Below, one piece after another: positions 43,280-52,767 of a DNA stretch of 64,000 nucleotides (position 1 is the stretch's first letter; each line of letters begins with the position of its first letter). Position numbers and translations under genes: made by a program. Location of the stretch: the NCBI GenBank assembly GCA_945898215.1, contig CAMDHY010000002.1, positions 1-64,000 of the forward strand, written 5' to 3'. The notes beneath the pieces are model-generated. The model was not told the origin of the DNA and ran no database searches. It saw nothing but the letters and a program-made list of their open reading frames with translations. Source of the stretch: Pseudoxanthobacter soli DSM 19599 (lineage in GTDB: Bacteria; Pseudomonadota; Alphaproteobacteria; Rhizobiales; Segnochrobactraceae).

Positions 43280-44902
43280 TCAGGAGGCGGCGACCGCCGT
43301 GCTGCGCAGGTCGAAGGCCGCCGCCATCAGCGCGCGCGTGTAGTCGGACTTCGGCGCACTGAAGATCTCGTCTGCCGGCCCCGCCTCGACGACCTTGCCG
43401 TTCCGCATGACGATGACGTCGTTGGCGAGCGCCTTCACCACCTTCAGGTCGTGGGAGATGAACAGGTAGGCGAGATTTCGCTTTGCCTGCAGCTCGCGCA
43501 GCAGGTCGACCATCTGCGCCTGCACGCTCATGTCGAGGGCCGAGGTCGGCTCGTCCAGCATGATGAAGGCCGGCGCCAGCACGAGAGCCCGCGCCACTGC
43601 GATGCGCTGCCGCTGCCCGCCGGAGAACTCGTGCGGATAGCGATGCCGCGCCGCCGGGTCGAGGCCGACGTCGACCAGCGCCTCGGCGGCGCGGCGGTCG
43701 CGCTCCTCGAAGCTCGTGCCGGGCTCGTGCACCTTCAGCCCTTCGGTGATGATGTCGCCGACCGACATGCGCGGGCTGAGCGAGCCGTAGGGGTCCTGGA
43801 AGACGATCTGCAGGTTGCGCCGCAGCGGCTGCATGGCCTTCCACGAACGGCCCTGCACCTCCTCGCCGAGCACGACGATGCGACCCTCGGAGTGGATCAG
43901 GCGCAGCAGCGCAAAGCCGAGTGTCGTCTTGCCGGACCCGGACTCGCCCACCACCCCCAGCGTCTGGCCGCGCCGCACCTGCACGTCGACGCCGTCCACC
44001 GCCTTGATGTGGCCGACGGTGCGCCGCAGCAGCCCGCGCTTGATCGGGAACCACACCTTGAGGTCCTTCGCCTCGATCACGACCGGGGCCGACGGGTCGG
44101 ATTTCGGCGGGTCGCCCTTCGGCTCGGCCGCGAGCAGCTTGCGCGTGTAGGCGTGCTGCGGCCGCGCGAACACCTCGGAGACCGGCCCGTGCTCGACGAT
44201 CTTGCCCTGCGTCATCACGCAGACGCGGTCGGCGATCCGCCGGACGATGCCGAGGTCGTGGGTGATGAACAGGATCGCCATGCCGAGGCGGGCCTGCAGG
44301 TCCTTCAGAAGCGCCAGGATCTGCGCCTGCACGGTGACGTCGAGCGCCGTCGTCGGCTCGTCAGCGATGAGGAGCTCCGGTTCGTTGGCGAGCGCCATGG
44401 CGATCATGACGCGCTGCCGCTGGCCGCCGGAGAGCTGGTGCGGGTAGGCGCCGAGGCGGCTCGCCGGGTCGGGAATGCCGACCTGTTCGAGGAGCTCGAT
44501 GGTGCGGGCCCGCGCCGCAGCGCCGCCGAGGCCGCGGTGGACCGAGAGGATCTCGCCGATCTGCCGCTCGATGGTGTGCAGCGGATTGAGCGAACTCATC
44601 GGCTCCTGGAACACCATGGTGATGTCGTTGCCGCGCACCCCCCTGAGCGTCCGCTCGTCGGCCTTCAGCATGTCCTTGCCGTCGAAGATGATCTCGCCGG
44701 ACGGATGGCTCGCGGCCGGATAGGGCAGGAGGCGGACGATCGACAGCGCCGTCACCGACTTGCCGGAGCCGGACTCGCCGACGATCGCCAAGGTCTCGCC
44801 GCGCCCCACCTCGAAGGAGACGCCGTCGACCGCGAGCGTCTTCGTCGCGCCGCTGCCGAACTGCACGGAAAGGTCGCGGACCGAGAGGAGGGGTGGGGTC
44901 AT
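43280..44902 (-). CDS. yejF: ABC transporter ATPase with two fused nucleotide-binding domains (YejF-like)
   Basis: ATPase of a Yej-type peptide importer (the E. coli homologue takes up microcin C). The 540-residue chain has two ATPase domains, each with Walker A GESGSGKS, signatures [16 protein letters not shown] and [16 protein letters not shown], and Walker B DEPTTALD and DEPTSALD. I start at the ATG at 44902; a GTG at 44914 would overlap no gene either. It is separated from yejE by a toxin-antitoxin pair, all in the same direction. Confidence 0.93.
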   Translation of the reverse strand: MTPPLLSVRDLSVQFGSGATKTLAVDGVSFEVGRGETLAIVGESGSGKSVTALSIVRLLPYPAASHPSGEIIFDGKDMLKADERTLRGVRGNDITMVFQEPMSSLNPLHTIERQIGEILSVHRGLGGAAARARTIELLEQVGIPDPASRLGAYPHQLSGGQRQRVMIAMALANEPELLIADEPTTALDVTVQAQILALLKDLQARLGMAILFITHDLGIVRRIADRVCVMTQGKIVEHGPVSEVFARPQHAYTRKLLAAEPKGDPPKSDPSAPVVIEAKDLKVWFPIKRGLLRRTVGHIKAVDGVDVQVRRGQTLGVVGESGSGKTTLGFALLRLIHSEGRIVVLGEEVQGRSWKAMQPLRRNLQIVFQDPYGSLSPRMSVGDIITEGLKVHEPGTSFEERDRRAAEALVDVGLDPAARHRYPHEFSGGQRQRIAVARALVLAPAFIMLDEPTSALDMSVQAQMVDLLRELQAKRNLAYLFISHDLKVVKALANDVIVMRNGKVVEAGPADEIFSAPKSDYTRALMAAAFDLRSTAVAAS

Positions 44903-44915
44903 GGCAAAGGGCACG

Positions 44916-45365
44916 TCATGTCGGAGAGCGGGTCGCGTCGGCGATGGCCGCCGCGTCGAGGTCGATCAGCGCCATGCCCGGCGGCAGGCGGAGGCGAGCG
45001 TCAGCCGACACGACGCCTTCACAGGCGGCGAGCTTCGCCGTCGCGACGTGGATGGCGTCGGGCAGCTTCAGGAGGGCGTACTGCGCCCGCAGATCGGCCG
45101 CAGCCTCCAGCACGTCTCGGCTGACCTCGGACACGACGAACCGGTCCGTGCCGGTCAGGATCGTCCGATAAAGGGCCGCGAGTTGGCTGTCCTGGTCCCG
45201 GAGCGGTCGCACGAGGAGCTCGGCGAGGGTCAGGAGGCTCGTTACCGCGTGCATCGACGGCTCCGCGTCCAGCGCACCCAGCAGTTTGCGAGCCGCGTCG
45301 CTGCGCTCGTCGAACCCCTCGAACGCGGCGATGAAGACGTTGGTGTCCAGGTAGAGCCTCGGCAC
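44916..45365 (-). CDS. PIN-domain ribonuclease, probable toxin (VapC-like)
   Basis: A 149-residue PIN-domain protein. The acidic residues that bind metal in this nuclease family are visible: Asp7 in LYLDTNVFI, Glu49 in LTLAELLV, Asp103 in LKLPDAIHVATA and Asp122 in VVSADARL. The start is GTG after GAGGAT. It lies ten bases downstream of a 77-residue gene, the usual antitoxin-toxin order. Toxins of this family usually cleave tRNA or rRNA. The pair lies between yejE and yejF. Confidence 0.85.
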   Translation of the reverse strand: MPRLYLDTNVFIAAFEGFDERSDAARKLLGALDAEPSMHAVTSLLTLAELLVRPLRDQDSQLAALYRTILTGTDRFVVSEVSRDVLEAAADLRAQYALLKLPDAIHVATAKLAACEGVVSADARLRLPPGMALIDLDAAAIADATRSPT

Positions 45366-45374
45366 CGACCATCC

Positions 45375-45608
45375 TCACCCTTCGCCGTCGCGAACGGCGC
45401 GCACATGCGCGAGGATGCCGTCGACGTCCGCAAAGTTCGCGCGCCGCTGGCCGAAGAACCTTGAGAAGTGGCCCGTCGCTTGGTTCGCCGTTTCGCGCGA
45501 CGTCAGCTCGCGCACCGTCACCTCGACAGGGTGCGACGGGTCGATGCCGCCGCGCAGGGCGACGGGGAGTTCGCCCGCGGGCACTTGCCTGACGACGATC
45601 CTGTTCAT
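45375..45608 (-). CDS. Probable antitoxin partner of the PIN toxin
   Basis: A 77-residue protein beginning MNRIVVRQVPAGELPVALR. It has a short beta-rich N-terminal half with VEVTVRELTSRE and a C-terminal half ending DVDGILAHVRAVRDGEG. I do not recognise a known DNA-binding fold with confidence. The antitoxin role is inferred from size and from its position directly upstream of the PIN gene. A GGAG lies about ten bases before the ATG. It begins 55 bases after yejE. Confidence 0.7.
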   Translation of the reverse strand: MNRIVVRQVPAGELPVALRGGIDPSHPVEVTVRELTSRETANQATGHFSRFFGQRRANFADVDGILAHVRAVRDGEG

Positions 45609-45663
45609 GCTGGCATCGCTCCACTGCGGAAGGCACGCAAGTCTATCACGCTGCGTGCTCGGC

Positions 45664-46821
45664 TCACGAAAACGTCTTCCGCGGGTCGAAGGCGTCGCGC
45701 ACCGCTTCGCCGATGAAGATCAAGAGCGACAGCATCAGCGAGATGACGAAGAAGCCGCAGATGCCGAGCCACGGCGCCTGCAGGTTGTTCTTGCCCTGGG
45801 CAAGCAGCTCGCCGAGCGAGGGCGAGCCCGGCGGCAGCCCGAAGCCGAGGAAGTCGAGCGACGTCAGCGTCGTGATCGAGCCGTTGAGGATGAACGGCAT
45901 GAAAGTGAGGGAGGCCACCATGGCGTTCGGCAGCATGTGGCGCAGCATGATCGTGCCGTTGCCGACGCCGAGCGCGCGCGCCGCCGTGACGTATTCATAG
46001 TTGCGGGCGCGCAGGAATTCCGCCCGCACGACGCCGACGAGCGCCACCCACGAGAACAACAACAGGATGCCGAGCAGGAGCCAGAAGCTCGGCGCCAGCA
46101 CGGACGACAAGATCAGCAGCAGGTAGAGCGAGGGGATCGACGTCCAGATCTCCAGCAGGCGCTGGGCGAGGAGGTCGATCCAGCCGCCGAAATAGCCCTG
46201 CACCGCGCCCGCGGCGACGCCGATCACCGAGGAGAACACGGTGAGGATCAGCCCGAAGATGACCGAGATGCGGAAGCCGTAGAGCAGGCGGGCCAGCACG
46301 TCGCGGCCCTGGTCGTCGGTGCCGAGCCAGTTCCAGTTCCACGGCGTACACGAGGGGTCGTCGACCCCCAGCGGCATGCGCGAGCAGCGCTCTTCCTTGC
46401 TCATTCGCCAGGAGGGCGGCGCCGGCGCCGGGACGGGAATCTCGTAGTTCACCGTCATGTAGGAGTAGCGGATCGGCGGCCAGACCATCCAGCCGTTGGC
46501 CCGGATCTCGTCCTGGATGAACGGGTCGCGGTAGTTGGTGGTCGCGAGGAAGCCGCCGAACTTCTCTTCCGGATAGTCGACCAGCACCGGGAACAGCAGT
46601 TCGCCCTTGTAGGAGGCGACAATAGGCCGGTCGTTGGCGATGATCTCCGAGACGAGCGTCACGCCAAACAGCGCGAGGAAGATCCACAGCGACCACCAGC
46701 CGCGCCGGTGTCGGCGGAAGTTCTGCCAGCGCCGCTGGTTGAGCGGCGACAGCGTCCACCGCGAGCGGGGTGGGCTCGCCGCAAGGGTCGAGGGAGGGAG
46801 AGCGTCGGAGCGCGCGTCCAC
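45664..46821 (-). CDS. yejE: Peptide ABC transporter permease (YejE-like)
   Basis: Inner-membrane permease of the oligopeptide/Yej type. The 385-residue protein begins with a basic tail containing LSPLNQRRWQNFRRHRRGWW, typical of YejE, then a first membrane segment. A large periplasmic loop contains WNWLGTDDQGRDVLARLLYG, the OppC-family marker. The C-terminal half has the EAA-type loop TAARALGVGNGTIMLRHMLPN. It starts with GTG one base after the yejB stop. Confidence 0.93.
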   Translation of the reverse strand: MDARSDALPPSTLAASPPRSRWTLSPLNQRRWQNFRRHRRGWWSLWIFLALFGVTLVSEIIANDRPIVASYKGELLFPVLVDYPEEKFGGFLATTNYRDPFIQDEIRANGWMVWPPIRYSYMTVNYEIPVPAPAPPSWRMSKEERCSRMPLGVDDPSCTPWNWNWLGTDDQGRDVLARLLYGFRISVIFGLILTVFSSVIGVAAGAVQGYFGGWIDLLAQRLLEIWTSIPSLYLLLILSSVLAPSFWLLLGILLLFSWVALVGVVRAEFLRARNYEYVTAARALGVGNGTIMLRHMLPNAMVASLTFMPFILNGSITTLTSLDFLGFGLPPGSPSLGELLAQGKNNLQAPWLGICGFFVISLMLSLLIFIGEAVRDAFDPRKTFS

Positions 46822-46822
46822 G

Positions 46823-47929
46823 TCAGACCTCGCGGCTCTCGAAGTCGATGCGCGGATCGACCCACATGTAGGTGAGGTCGGAGATCAGCCCGACGACGAG
46901 GCCCATCAGCGAGAAGATGTAGAGGGTCGCGAACACCACCGCGTAGTCGCGGTTGATCACCGATTCGAAGCCGAGCAGCCCCAGTCCGTCGAGCGAGAAG
47001 ATCGTTTCGATGAGCAGCGACCCGCCGAAAAAGGCGCCGATGAACGCCCCCGGAAAGCCGGCGATAACAATCAGCATGGCGTTGCGGAAGATGTGGCCGT
47101 AGAGCACGCGGTTCTCGGTCAGCCCCTTCATACGCGCGGTCATCACGTACTGCTTGCGCACCTCCTCGAGGAACGAGTTCTTCGTCAGAAGCGTCGTCGT
47201 GGCGAAGGCGCCGAGCGTCATCGCCGTGATCGGCAGCACCATGTGCCAGAGGTAGTCGAGGATCTGCTGGTGCCACGGCAGGGTCGCGAAGTCGTCCGAG
47301 ACGAGCCCGCGCAGCGGGAAGATGTTCCAGAACGAGCCGCCGGCGAACAGCACGATCAGCAGCACCGCGAACAGGAAGCTCGGGATGGCGTAGCCGATGA
47401 TCACCACCGCCGAGGTCCAGATGTCGAAGCGCGAGCCGTCGCGCACCGCCTTCGCCACACCGAGCGGGATCGAGATGCCGTAGGACAGCACCATCATCCA
47501 CAGCCCGATCGAGATCGAGACCGGCAGCTTCTCGAGGATTAGCTCCAGAACCGAGATATCGCGGAAGTAGCTGTCGCCGAAATTGAAGGTCGCGTAGTCG
47601 CCGATCATCTTCAGGAAACGTTCCAGCGGCGGCTTGTCGAAGCCGAACTGCTGCTCGAGCTGCTTGATGAACTCGGGGTCGAGCCCTTGCGCGCCGCGGT
47701 AGGTGGAGGTCGAGCCGCCGCTGCCCTGGGCCGGCACGCCCGAACCGGCGAAGTCGCCGCCGCCGCCACTGATGCGTGCCGTCGCCGAGGTGTCGTTGCC
47801 GGTGATCTGGGCGATCACGCGCTCCACCGGCCCGCCGGGGGCGAACTGGATGATGACGAAGCTCACCGCCATGATCCCGATCAGGGTCGGGATCATCAGA
47901 AGGATGCGGCGCAGGACGTAGGAGCCCAT
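46823..47929 (-). CDS. yejB: Peptide ABC transporter permease (YejB-like)
   Basis: Partner permease of YejE, in the OppB family. The 368-residue protein opens MGSYVLRRILLMIPTLIGIM with the first membrane segment and FVIIQFAPGGPVERV. A glycine/serine-rich periplasmic insertion of about 40 residues lies between 50 and 90. The coupling loop is seen as YVMTARMKGLTENRVLYGHIFRNA. The ATG follows AGGTC and lies nine bases after the upstream binding protein gene. Confidence 0.93.
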   Translation of the reverse strand: MGSYVLRRILLMIPTLIGIMAVSFVIIQFAPGGPVERVIAQITGNDTSATARISGGGGDFAGSGVPAQGSGGSTSTYRGAQGLDPEFIKQLEQQFGFDKPPLERFLKMIGDYATFNFGDSYFRDISVLELILEKLPVSISIGLWMMVLSYGISIPLGVAKAVRDGSRFDIWTSAVVIIGYAIPSFLFAVLLIVLFAGGSFWNIFPLRGLVSDDFATLPWHQQILDYLWHMVLPITAMTLGAFATTTLLTKNSFLEEVRKQYVMTARMKGLTENRVLYGHIFRNAMLIVIAGFPGAFIGAFFGGSLLIETIFSLDGLGLLGFESVINRDYAVVFATLYIFSLMGLVVGLISDLTYMWVDPRIDFESREV

Positions 47930-47938
47930 CGTCTGACC

Positions 47939-49888
47939 TCAGCCCGTCCGGCCGAGCTTCTCGGCCCGCCCGGTGTCCCACCACCAGGTCGTCTCGACCG
48001 GGAAGCCGTAGCGCGGTTTCGTCGCCGGGCTGCCGAACAGATCCCAGAAGGCGGTGTTGTGGGACGCCTTGTACCAGTTCGGCACCCACGGCAGTTCCAC
48101 GCGCAGCACCCGGTCGAGGGCGCGGGCGGCGACCGTCATGTCCTGCCGCGTCGGTGCCGCGATGATCTTCTCGACGAGTGCGTCGACCGCCGGACTGGCG
48201 ATGCCGGCCATGTTGCGGCTGCCGTTGGTGCGGGCGCTCTCGGAGGTGAAGAACTGCCGCAACTCCTCGCCCGGCGTCTCCGGCAGCGAGAAGCGAAGCC
48301 CCGTCATGTCGAAGTCGAAGCCGTCCGTGCGGGCCTGGTACTGGGCGGGGTCGACGATGCGTTCGGTCGCCTCGATGCCGACCCGCTGCAGGTTGCGGAA
48401 GAACGGCTGCAGGATGCGGCTCGAGGAGTTGTCGTTTTCCAGATACTCGATTGTGAACGGCTGACCGCTGGCGTCGACGAGCCGGTTGCCCTCCCGCCGC
48501 CAGCCGGCGGCAAGAAGGAGGTCGTTGGCCTGGCGAAGCAGCGCCCGATCCTGGCCGCTGCCGTCACTCACCGGCGCCCGCCACGCCTCGCCGAACACCG
48601 CGTCCGGAATCTGGCCCCGGAACGGTTCGAGCAGGGCCAACTCTTCCGGCGAGGGGAGGCCGGTCGCCATCATCGCCGAGTTCTGGAAGAAGGACTCGGT
48701 GCGCAGATAGAGCCCGTAGAACAGCGCCTTGTTCGACCATTCGAAGTCGAAGCAGAGCCCGATCGCCGCGCGCGTCCGCGGGTCGGCGAACTTCTCACGC
48801 CGCAGGTTCATGAAGAAGCCCTGGGCACCGGAGGCACTGTCGTCGGGAAAGGTCTCGAGGCGCACGCGGCCGTCGGTGACCGCGGGAAAATTGTACTCGG
48901 TCGCCCAGGTGCGCGAGGTGAACTCCTCGCGGAACGTCACCTCGCCCTTCTTCAACGCCTCGAACGCCACCTGGCGGTCGCGATAGAACTCCATGCGCAC
49001 GACGTCGAAGTTGTGGAGGCCGACGGAGACCGGCAGGTCCTTGCCCCACCAGTCCGGGACCCGATCGTACTCGACATAGCGGCCCGGCTCGAAGCGGCCG
49101 ATCCGATAGGGTCCGGACCCCAGAGGCCGCTCGAGCGTCGAGGCCTCGAAGTCGTGCGTCGTGTAGTAGGCCTTCGAGAGGATCGGCAGCGTCGCGATCA
49201 CCATGACGAGCTGGCGGGACTGCCGGCCGGAGAAGGTCACCACGACGGTATCAGGCGCCGTCGCCTCCGCCGCGGTCATCTCCCGGATCGTCTGGGCGAT
49301 GATCGGGTGACCCTGCTCCTTGAGGATCGTCAGGGAGAACGCCACATCCTCGGCTGTCAGCGGTGAGCCGTCGTGGAAGCGCGCCTCCGGCCGCAGCCGG
49401 AAGGTGAACGTGTTGCCGTCCCCGGACCGCTCGACCGTCCGGGCGACGAGACCGTAGAGGGCGTCCGGCTCATCGAGCGCGCGCACCATCAGGCTGTCGA
49501 AGATCGACTCGACCCGAGGCGGCGCGTCGCCCTTCAGGATGAAGGTGTTGAAGGTGTTGAAGGTCTGCGGGTTCTGGTTGTAGGCCCAGTTCGGCGCGGT
49601 GAAGACGATGCGCCCACCCTTCGGTGCCGCCGCGTTCACCCAGTCGAAACTGGCGAAGTCCGGGCCGTACTTGAGATCGCCGAAGACGGAGATGCCATGC
49701 CGCTCGCCCGCCGGCATCACGGGTGCGGTCGTCGCTGCTTCGCCAGTCTCCTGCGCATCGGCACGGCGGCCGAAGCCGGCGGCGAGCGCAGCGCCCGCCG
49801 CGATCGTCAGCACCGTCCGACGGGTCGTGCCCCGCCGCGCCGGCCCGCCCGTCGCCGCACCCTGCCTGAGGTCCACCGGGCTCGTCAC
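47939..49888 (-). CDS. yejA: Extracellular peptide-binding protein, YejA-like (second copy)
   Basis: A 649-residue periplasmic binding protein of the SBP_bac_5 family. It has a twin-arginine-like signal (TTRRTVLTIAAGAALAAG) after a 22-residue N-terminal stretch. The mature part includes YGLVARTVE, FRLRPEARFHDGSPLTAEDV and the typical DFDMTGLRFS segment near the end. The start is GTG at 49888, overlapping the stop of the upstream paralogue (GTGA), so translation is probably coupled. The two binding proteins differ clearly in sequence, so this is an old duplication. Confidence 0.92.
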   Translation of the reverse strand: MTSPVDLRQGAATGGPARRGTTRRTVLTIAAGAALAAGFGRRADAQETGEAATTAPVMPAGERHGISVFGDLKYGPDFASFDWVNAAAPKGGRIVFTAPNWAYNQNPQTFNTFNTFILKGDAPPRVESIFDSLMVRALDEPDALYGLVARTVERSGDGNTFTFRLRPEARFHDGSPLTAEDVAFSLTILKEQGHPIIAQTIREMTAAEATAPDTVVVTFSGRQSRQLVMVIATLPILSKAYYTTHDFEASTLERPLGSGPYRIGRFEPGRYVEYDRVPDWWGKDLPVSVGLHNFDVVRMEFYRDRQVAFEALKKGEVTFREEFTSRTWATEYNFPAVTDGRVRLETFPDDSASGAQGFFMNLRREKFADPRTRAAIGLCFDFEWSNKALFYGLYLRTESFFQNSAMMATGLPSPEELALLEPFRGQIPDAVFGEAWRAPVSDGSGQDRALLRQANDLLLAAGWRREGNRLVDASGQPFTIEYLENDNSSSRILQPFFRNLQRVGIEATERIVDPAQYQARTDGFDFDMTGLRFSLPETPGEELRQFFTSESARTNGSRNMAGIASPAVDALVEKIIAAPTRQDMTVAARALDRVLRVELPWVPNWYKASHNTAFWDLFGSPATKPRYGFPVETTWWWDTGRAEKLGRTG

Positions 49889-51849
49889 TGCGGCGCCCCG
49901 ACCTTGGCGGCCTTGGCCTCGTCCCACCACCACGTGGTCGGAAAGCCGGGTGTCAGCATCGGCAGCGGCTCGGCGTGGCCGAAACGATCCCAGACGGCCA
50001 CGCGGGTGAAGGGGAGCGTCCAGCCGGGAACGATGTAGTGGTTCCACAAGAGGATGCGGTCGAGCGCCTTCGTCGCCGCGATGAGGTCGTCGCGGTCCTT
50101 GGCGAAGACGACGCGCTGGATCGCCTTCTCGATCGCCGGGTTCTTGATGCCGCCGTAGTTCTGCGAGGCGGCGTGGTCGGCGGCGTCGGCCCCGAAATAG
50201 GCCCACTGCTCATTGCCCGGCGACAGCGACTGACCCCAGCCGCCATAGATCATGTCGAAGTCGCGGTTGCGAATCCGCTCGATGTACTGCGACGTGTCGA
50301 CGGTTCGGACGGACATCTCGATGCCGATCTTGGCGAGCGACTGCTTGTAGAGGAGGGCGACCCGCTCGAAGGTCGGGCCGTTCAGCAGCAGCTCGAAGCG
50401 GAAGGGTTTGCCCTCGGCATCGACGAGCTGGCGCCCCTGGAGCTTCCAGCCCGCCTCCTGCAGGAGGCGCAGCGCCTCGCGCAGGTTGTCGCGCACCGCC
50501 TGCGGCGTCTCCGAGTTCGGCGAGGCGTAGGCCGTCGTGAAGATCGCCTCGGGCATCGAGCGGGCGCGGTCTTCCGGTGTGAGGCCAGCGGCGATCTCCT
50601 CGAGGATGGCCCTCTCGGCCCCCTCCGGCACGCCCTTCGACGCGAGTTCGGTGCCGTAGAAGTAGCTGTCGACCCGGAAATACTGTCCGAAGAACAGAAC
50701 CCGGTTCATCTCGGAGAAGTCGAGGGCGAGATCGAGAGCCCGGCGCACGCGCGGATCGGCGAACATCGCCCGCCGCTGGTTCGGGATGAAGCCCACCATC
50801 ACGCCCGAACCCTCGTCCGGGAAATTTTCGAGCTTCACCCGGCCGTCGTGGACGGCGGGGAAGTCGTAGGCCGTCGCCCAGTTCTTCGCCGAGGTTTCGA
50901 CGCGCCAGTCGAACTGGTCGCCCTTGAAGGCCTCGAGCTCGGCGGTGTCGTCGCGGAAATACTCCCAGCGCAGCTCGTCGAAGTTGTTCTGGCCGACGTT
51001 GACCGGCAGGTCTTTCGCCCAGTAGTCCGGCACCCGCTCGTAGGCGATGGTGCGACCCGGGACGACGCGCTTGATCCGGTAGGGACCCGAGCCGAGCGGC
51101 CATTCGAGGGTGCTGCGCGTAACGTCGCGCTTGTTGCCCTGGGCGTCCGTTCCCTCCCACCAGTGCTTCGGCAGCACCGTCAGCTGGCCGACGATGTGCG
51201 GCAACTCGCGGTTGCCGGTCTCGTCGAAGGTGAAGGTCACCTCGTTCGGGCCCGTCACTTCCGCCTTCGTCACGTGGCGGTAGTAGTACTGTTGCTGCGG
51301 GTTGTTCTTGGTCAGCACCTCGAACGACCAGACGACGTCCTCGGGCGTGATCGGTGCGCCGTCGTGGAACTTCGCCTCGGGTCGCAGGCGGAAGGTCACC
51401 CACGCGAAATCGTCTGGATAGCGCATCGATTCCGCGACGAGGCCGTACATCGATGACGCCTCGTCATAGGACGAGGTCATTAGCGAGTCGTAGAGGAGAT
51501 TGCTCGCCCCGGCCGCGAGAGTACCCTTCGGCACGACGAAGTTGAGGGTGTCGAAAGTGCCATCGGCCGAGAAGCGGGCGAGGCCCCCCTTCGGCGCTTG
51601 CGGGTTGACGTAGCCGAAGTGGGTAAAGCCGTCCGCGTATTTCGGCTCGCCGATCAGCGCCGTACCCGTCCGCCAGGCCGGCTCGGCCTGCGCTGCCGGC
51701 TCGCCCGGGGCCGTCGGGGTGCCGGCTGCCGCGCCGCCGGTCGCCGGAGTGCCACCGATCTCCGTCGCCGCGTCCTGCGCCGACGCGACGGACAGGCCCG
51801 GCAGGGCGAGAAGGGCAGTGAGGCCGATAGCCGCGAGGGAACGGATCAT
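49885..51849 (-). CDS. yejA: Extracellular peptide-binding protein, YejA-like (first copy)
   Basis: A 654-residue binding protein and the first gene of the yej operon. MIRSLAAIGLTALLALPG...ASAQDA is a Sec signal peptide. An Ala/Pro/Gly-rich linker of about 40 residues precedes the SBP_bac_5 domain, which includes FRLRPEAKFHDGAPITPEDV, YDEASSMYGLVAESM and DFDMIYGGWGQSLSPG. The frame is open upstream to 51915, but ATG 51849 gives the signal peptide. A TAATAT sequence on the - strand about 30 bases upstream could be a -10 box. Confidence 0.92.
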   Translation of the reverse strand: MIRSLAAIGLTALLALPGLSVASAQDAATEIGGTPATGGAAAGTPTAPGEPAAQAEPAWRTGTALIGEPKYADGFTHFGYVNPQAPKGGLARFSADGTFDTLNFVVPKGTLAAGASNLLYDSLMTSSYDEASSMYGLVAESMRYPDDFAWVTFRLRPEAKFHDGAPITPEDVVWSFEVLTKNNPQQQYYYRHVTKAEVTGPNEVTFTFDETGNRELPHIVGQLTVLPKHWWEGTDAQGNKRDVTRSTLEWPLGSGPYRIKRVVPGRTIAYERVPDYWAKDLPVNVGQNNFDELRWEYFRDDTAELEAFKGDQFDWRVETSAKNWATAYDFPAVHDGRVKLENFPDEGSGVMVGFIPNQRRAMFADPRVRRALDLALDFSEMNRVLFFGQYFRVDSYFYGTELASKGVPEGAERAILEEIAAGLTPEDRARSMPEAIFTTAYASPNSETPQAVRDNLREALRLLQEAGWKLQGRQLVDAEGKPFRFELLLNGPTFERVALLYKQSLAKIGIEMSVRTVDTSQYIERIRNRDFDMIYGGWGQSLSPGNEQWAYFGADAADHAASQNYGGIKNPAIEKAIQRVVFAKDRDDLIAATKALDRILLWNHYIVPGWTLPFTRVAVWDRFGHAEPLPMLTPGFPTTWWWDEAKAAKVGAPQ

Positions 51850-51975
51850 GCTGCATCCGGGTCGGTTGATCGATCCCGGGATATTAGGGTCGCGGACCCG
51901 GGAGGGACACCGCACAGGCGTCGCGTGGAGAAAATTTAATTCGCCTTTGCCTCGCCGGAAGGACCTCCGGACGCG

Positions 51976-51999
51976 AAAAAGGGGGCGTCGCCGCCCCCC
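51976..51999 (-). terminator. Rho-independent terminator after cycM
   Basis: On the - strand a GC stem (GGGGGC pairing with GCCCCC around a six-base loop, 51981-51998) is followed by five T (51976-51980). It lies about 60 bases after the cycM stop and upstream of the yej operon, separating the two transcripts. Confidence 0.8.
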
Positions 52000-52059
52000 C
52001 GTCGCGTTTTGGTCCGTTGCGTTTCGATAAACCGTGCGTCCGCAGCGGACGCCGCGCCG

Positions 52060-52767
52060 TCACTGCGCCGGTGCGGCGGGGGCGGGCGTCTCGGTCGCAG
52101 CCGGAGCCTCAGTATGAGCCGGAGCCTCGGCCGAAGCCGCCGTGGCCGGAGCCGCCGTGGCGGGAGCCGGTGTCTCCGTCGTCGCGGCCGGCGCGGCCTC
52201 CGTCGAGGCGGCGGCCTCTTCCACCGGCGGCAGCGGCACCGGGCTGTCGGCGAGCGTGCGCAGGTAGGCGACGAGGTCGGCGCGCTCCTGGTCGTTCTTG
52301 ACGCCGGCGAAGCTCATCGCCGTGCCCTCGACGACACCGCGCGGATTGGCGAGGAAGGCGTCGAGGTGGGCGTAGGTCCAGGTCTTTTCCTTCTCCGCGA
52401 ACGCCTGCATGCCGGCCGAGTAGCCGAAGCCCGGCGCGTGCGCGATCTCGCGGTCGACGACGCCCCAGAGATCAGGCCCGACCTTGTTGGGGCCGCCCTT
52501 CTCGAAGCTGTGGCAGGCGCCGCACTTCTTGGAGACGGATTCGCCCTTGGCGACGTCAGCCTGGGCGAGCAGCACCGGCAGCGGCGTCGCTGCCGGGGCG
52601 GGGGCGCCCTCCTCGGTCGGCGCCGCCTCGGCGACCTCGATCAGGTAGCCCGGCGTCTCCGGCGCGTGCGAGGTGAAGAGCAGGTCCGAGACGAAGCCCA
52701 GGCCCATCGCGAAGACGCCGGCGCCGAGCACCGCACCGGCGATCTTGTTCAGCTCGAAAGAGTCCAT
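52060..52767 (-). CDS. cycM: Membrane-anchored cytochrome c (CycM-like)
   Basis: A c-type cytochrome tethered to the periplasmic face of the inner membrane, thought to carry electrons to terminal oxidase. The 235-residue protein begins MDSFELNKIAGAVLGAG, a start typical of rhizobial CycM, with an uncleaved hydrophobic anchor at about 9-31. The haem motif CGACH is at 82-86 and the likely axial methionine is Met151 in GTAMSFAG. A linker (42-65) and a 55-residue C-terminal tail are built almost only of Ala, Pro, Thr and Glu. The frame extends upstream to 52827, but ATG 52767 gives the family start. Confidence 0.92.
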   Translation of the reverse strand: MDSFELNKIAGAVLGAGVFAMGLGFVSDLLFTSHAPETPGYLIEVAEAAPTEEGAPAPAATPLPVLLAQADVAKGESVSKKCGACHSFEKGGPNKVGPDLWGVVDREIAHAPGFGYSAGMQAFAEKEKTWTYAHLDAFLANPRGVVEGTAMSFAGVKNDQERADLVAYLRTLADSPVPLPPVEEAAASTEAAPAATTETPAPATAAPATAASAEAPAHTEAPAATETPAPAAPAQ

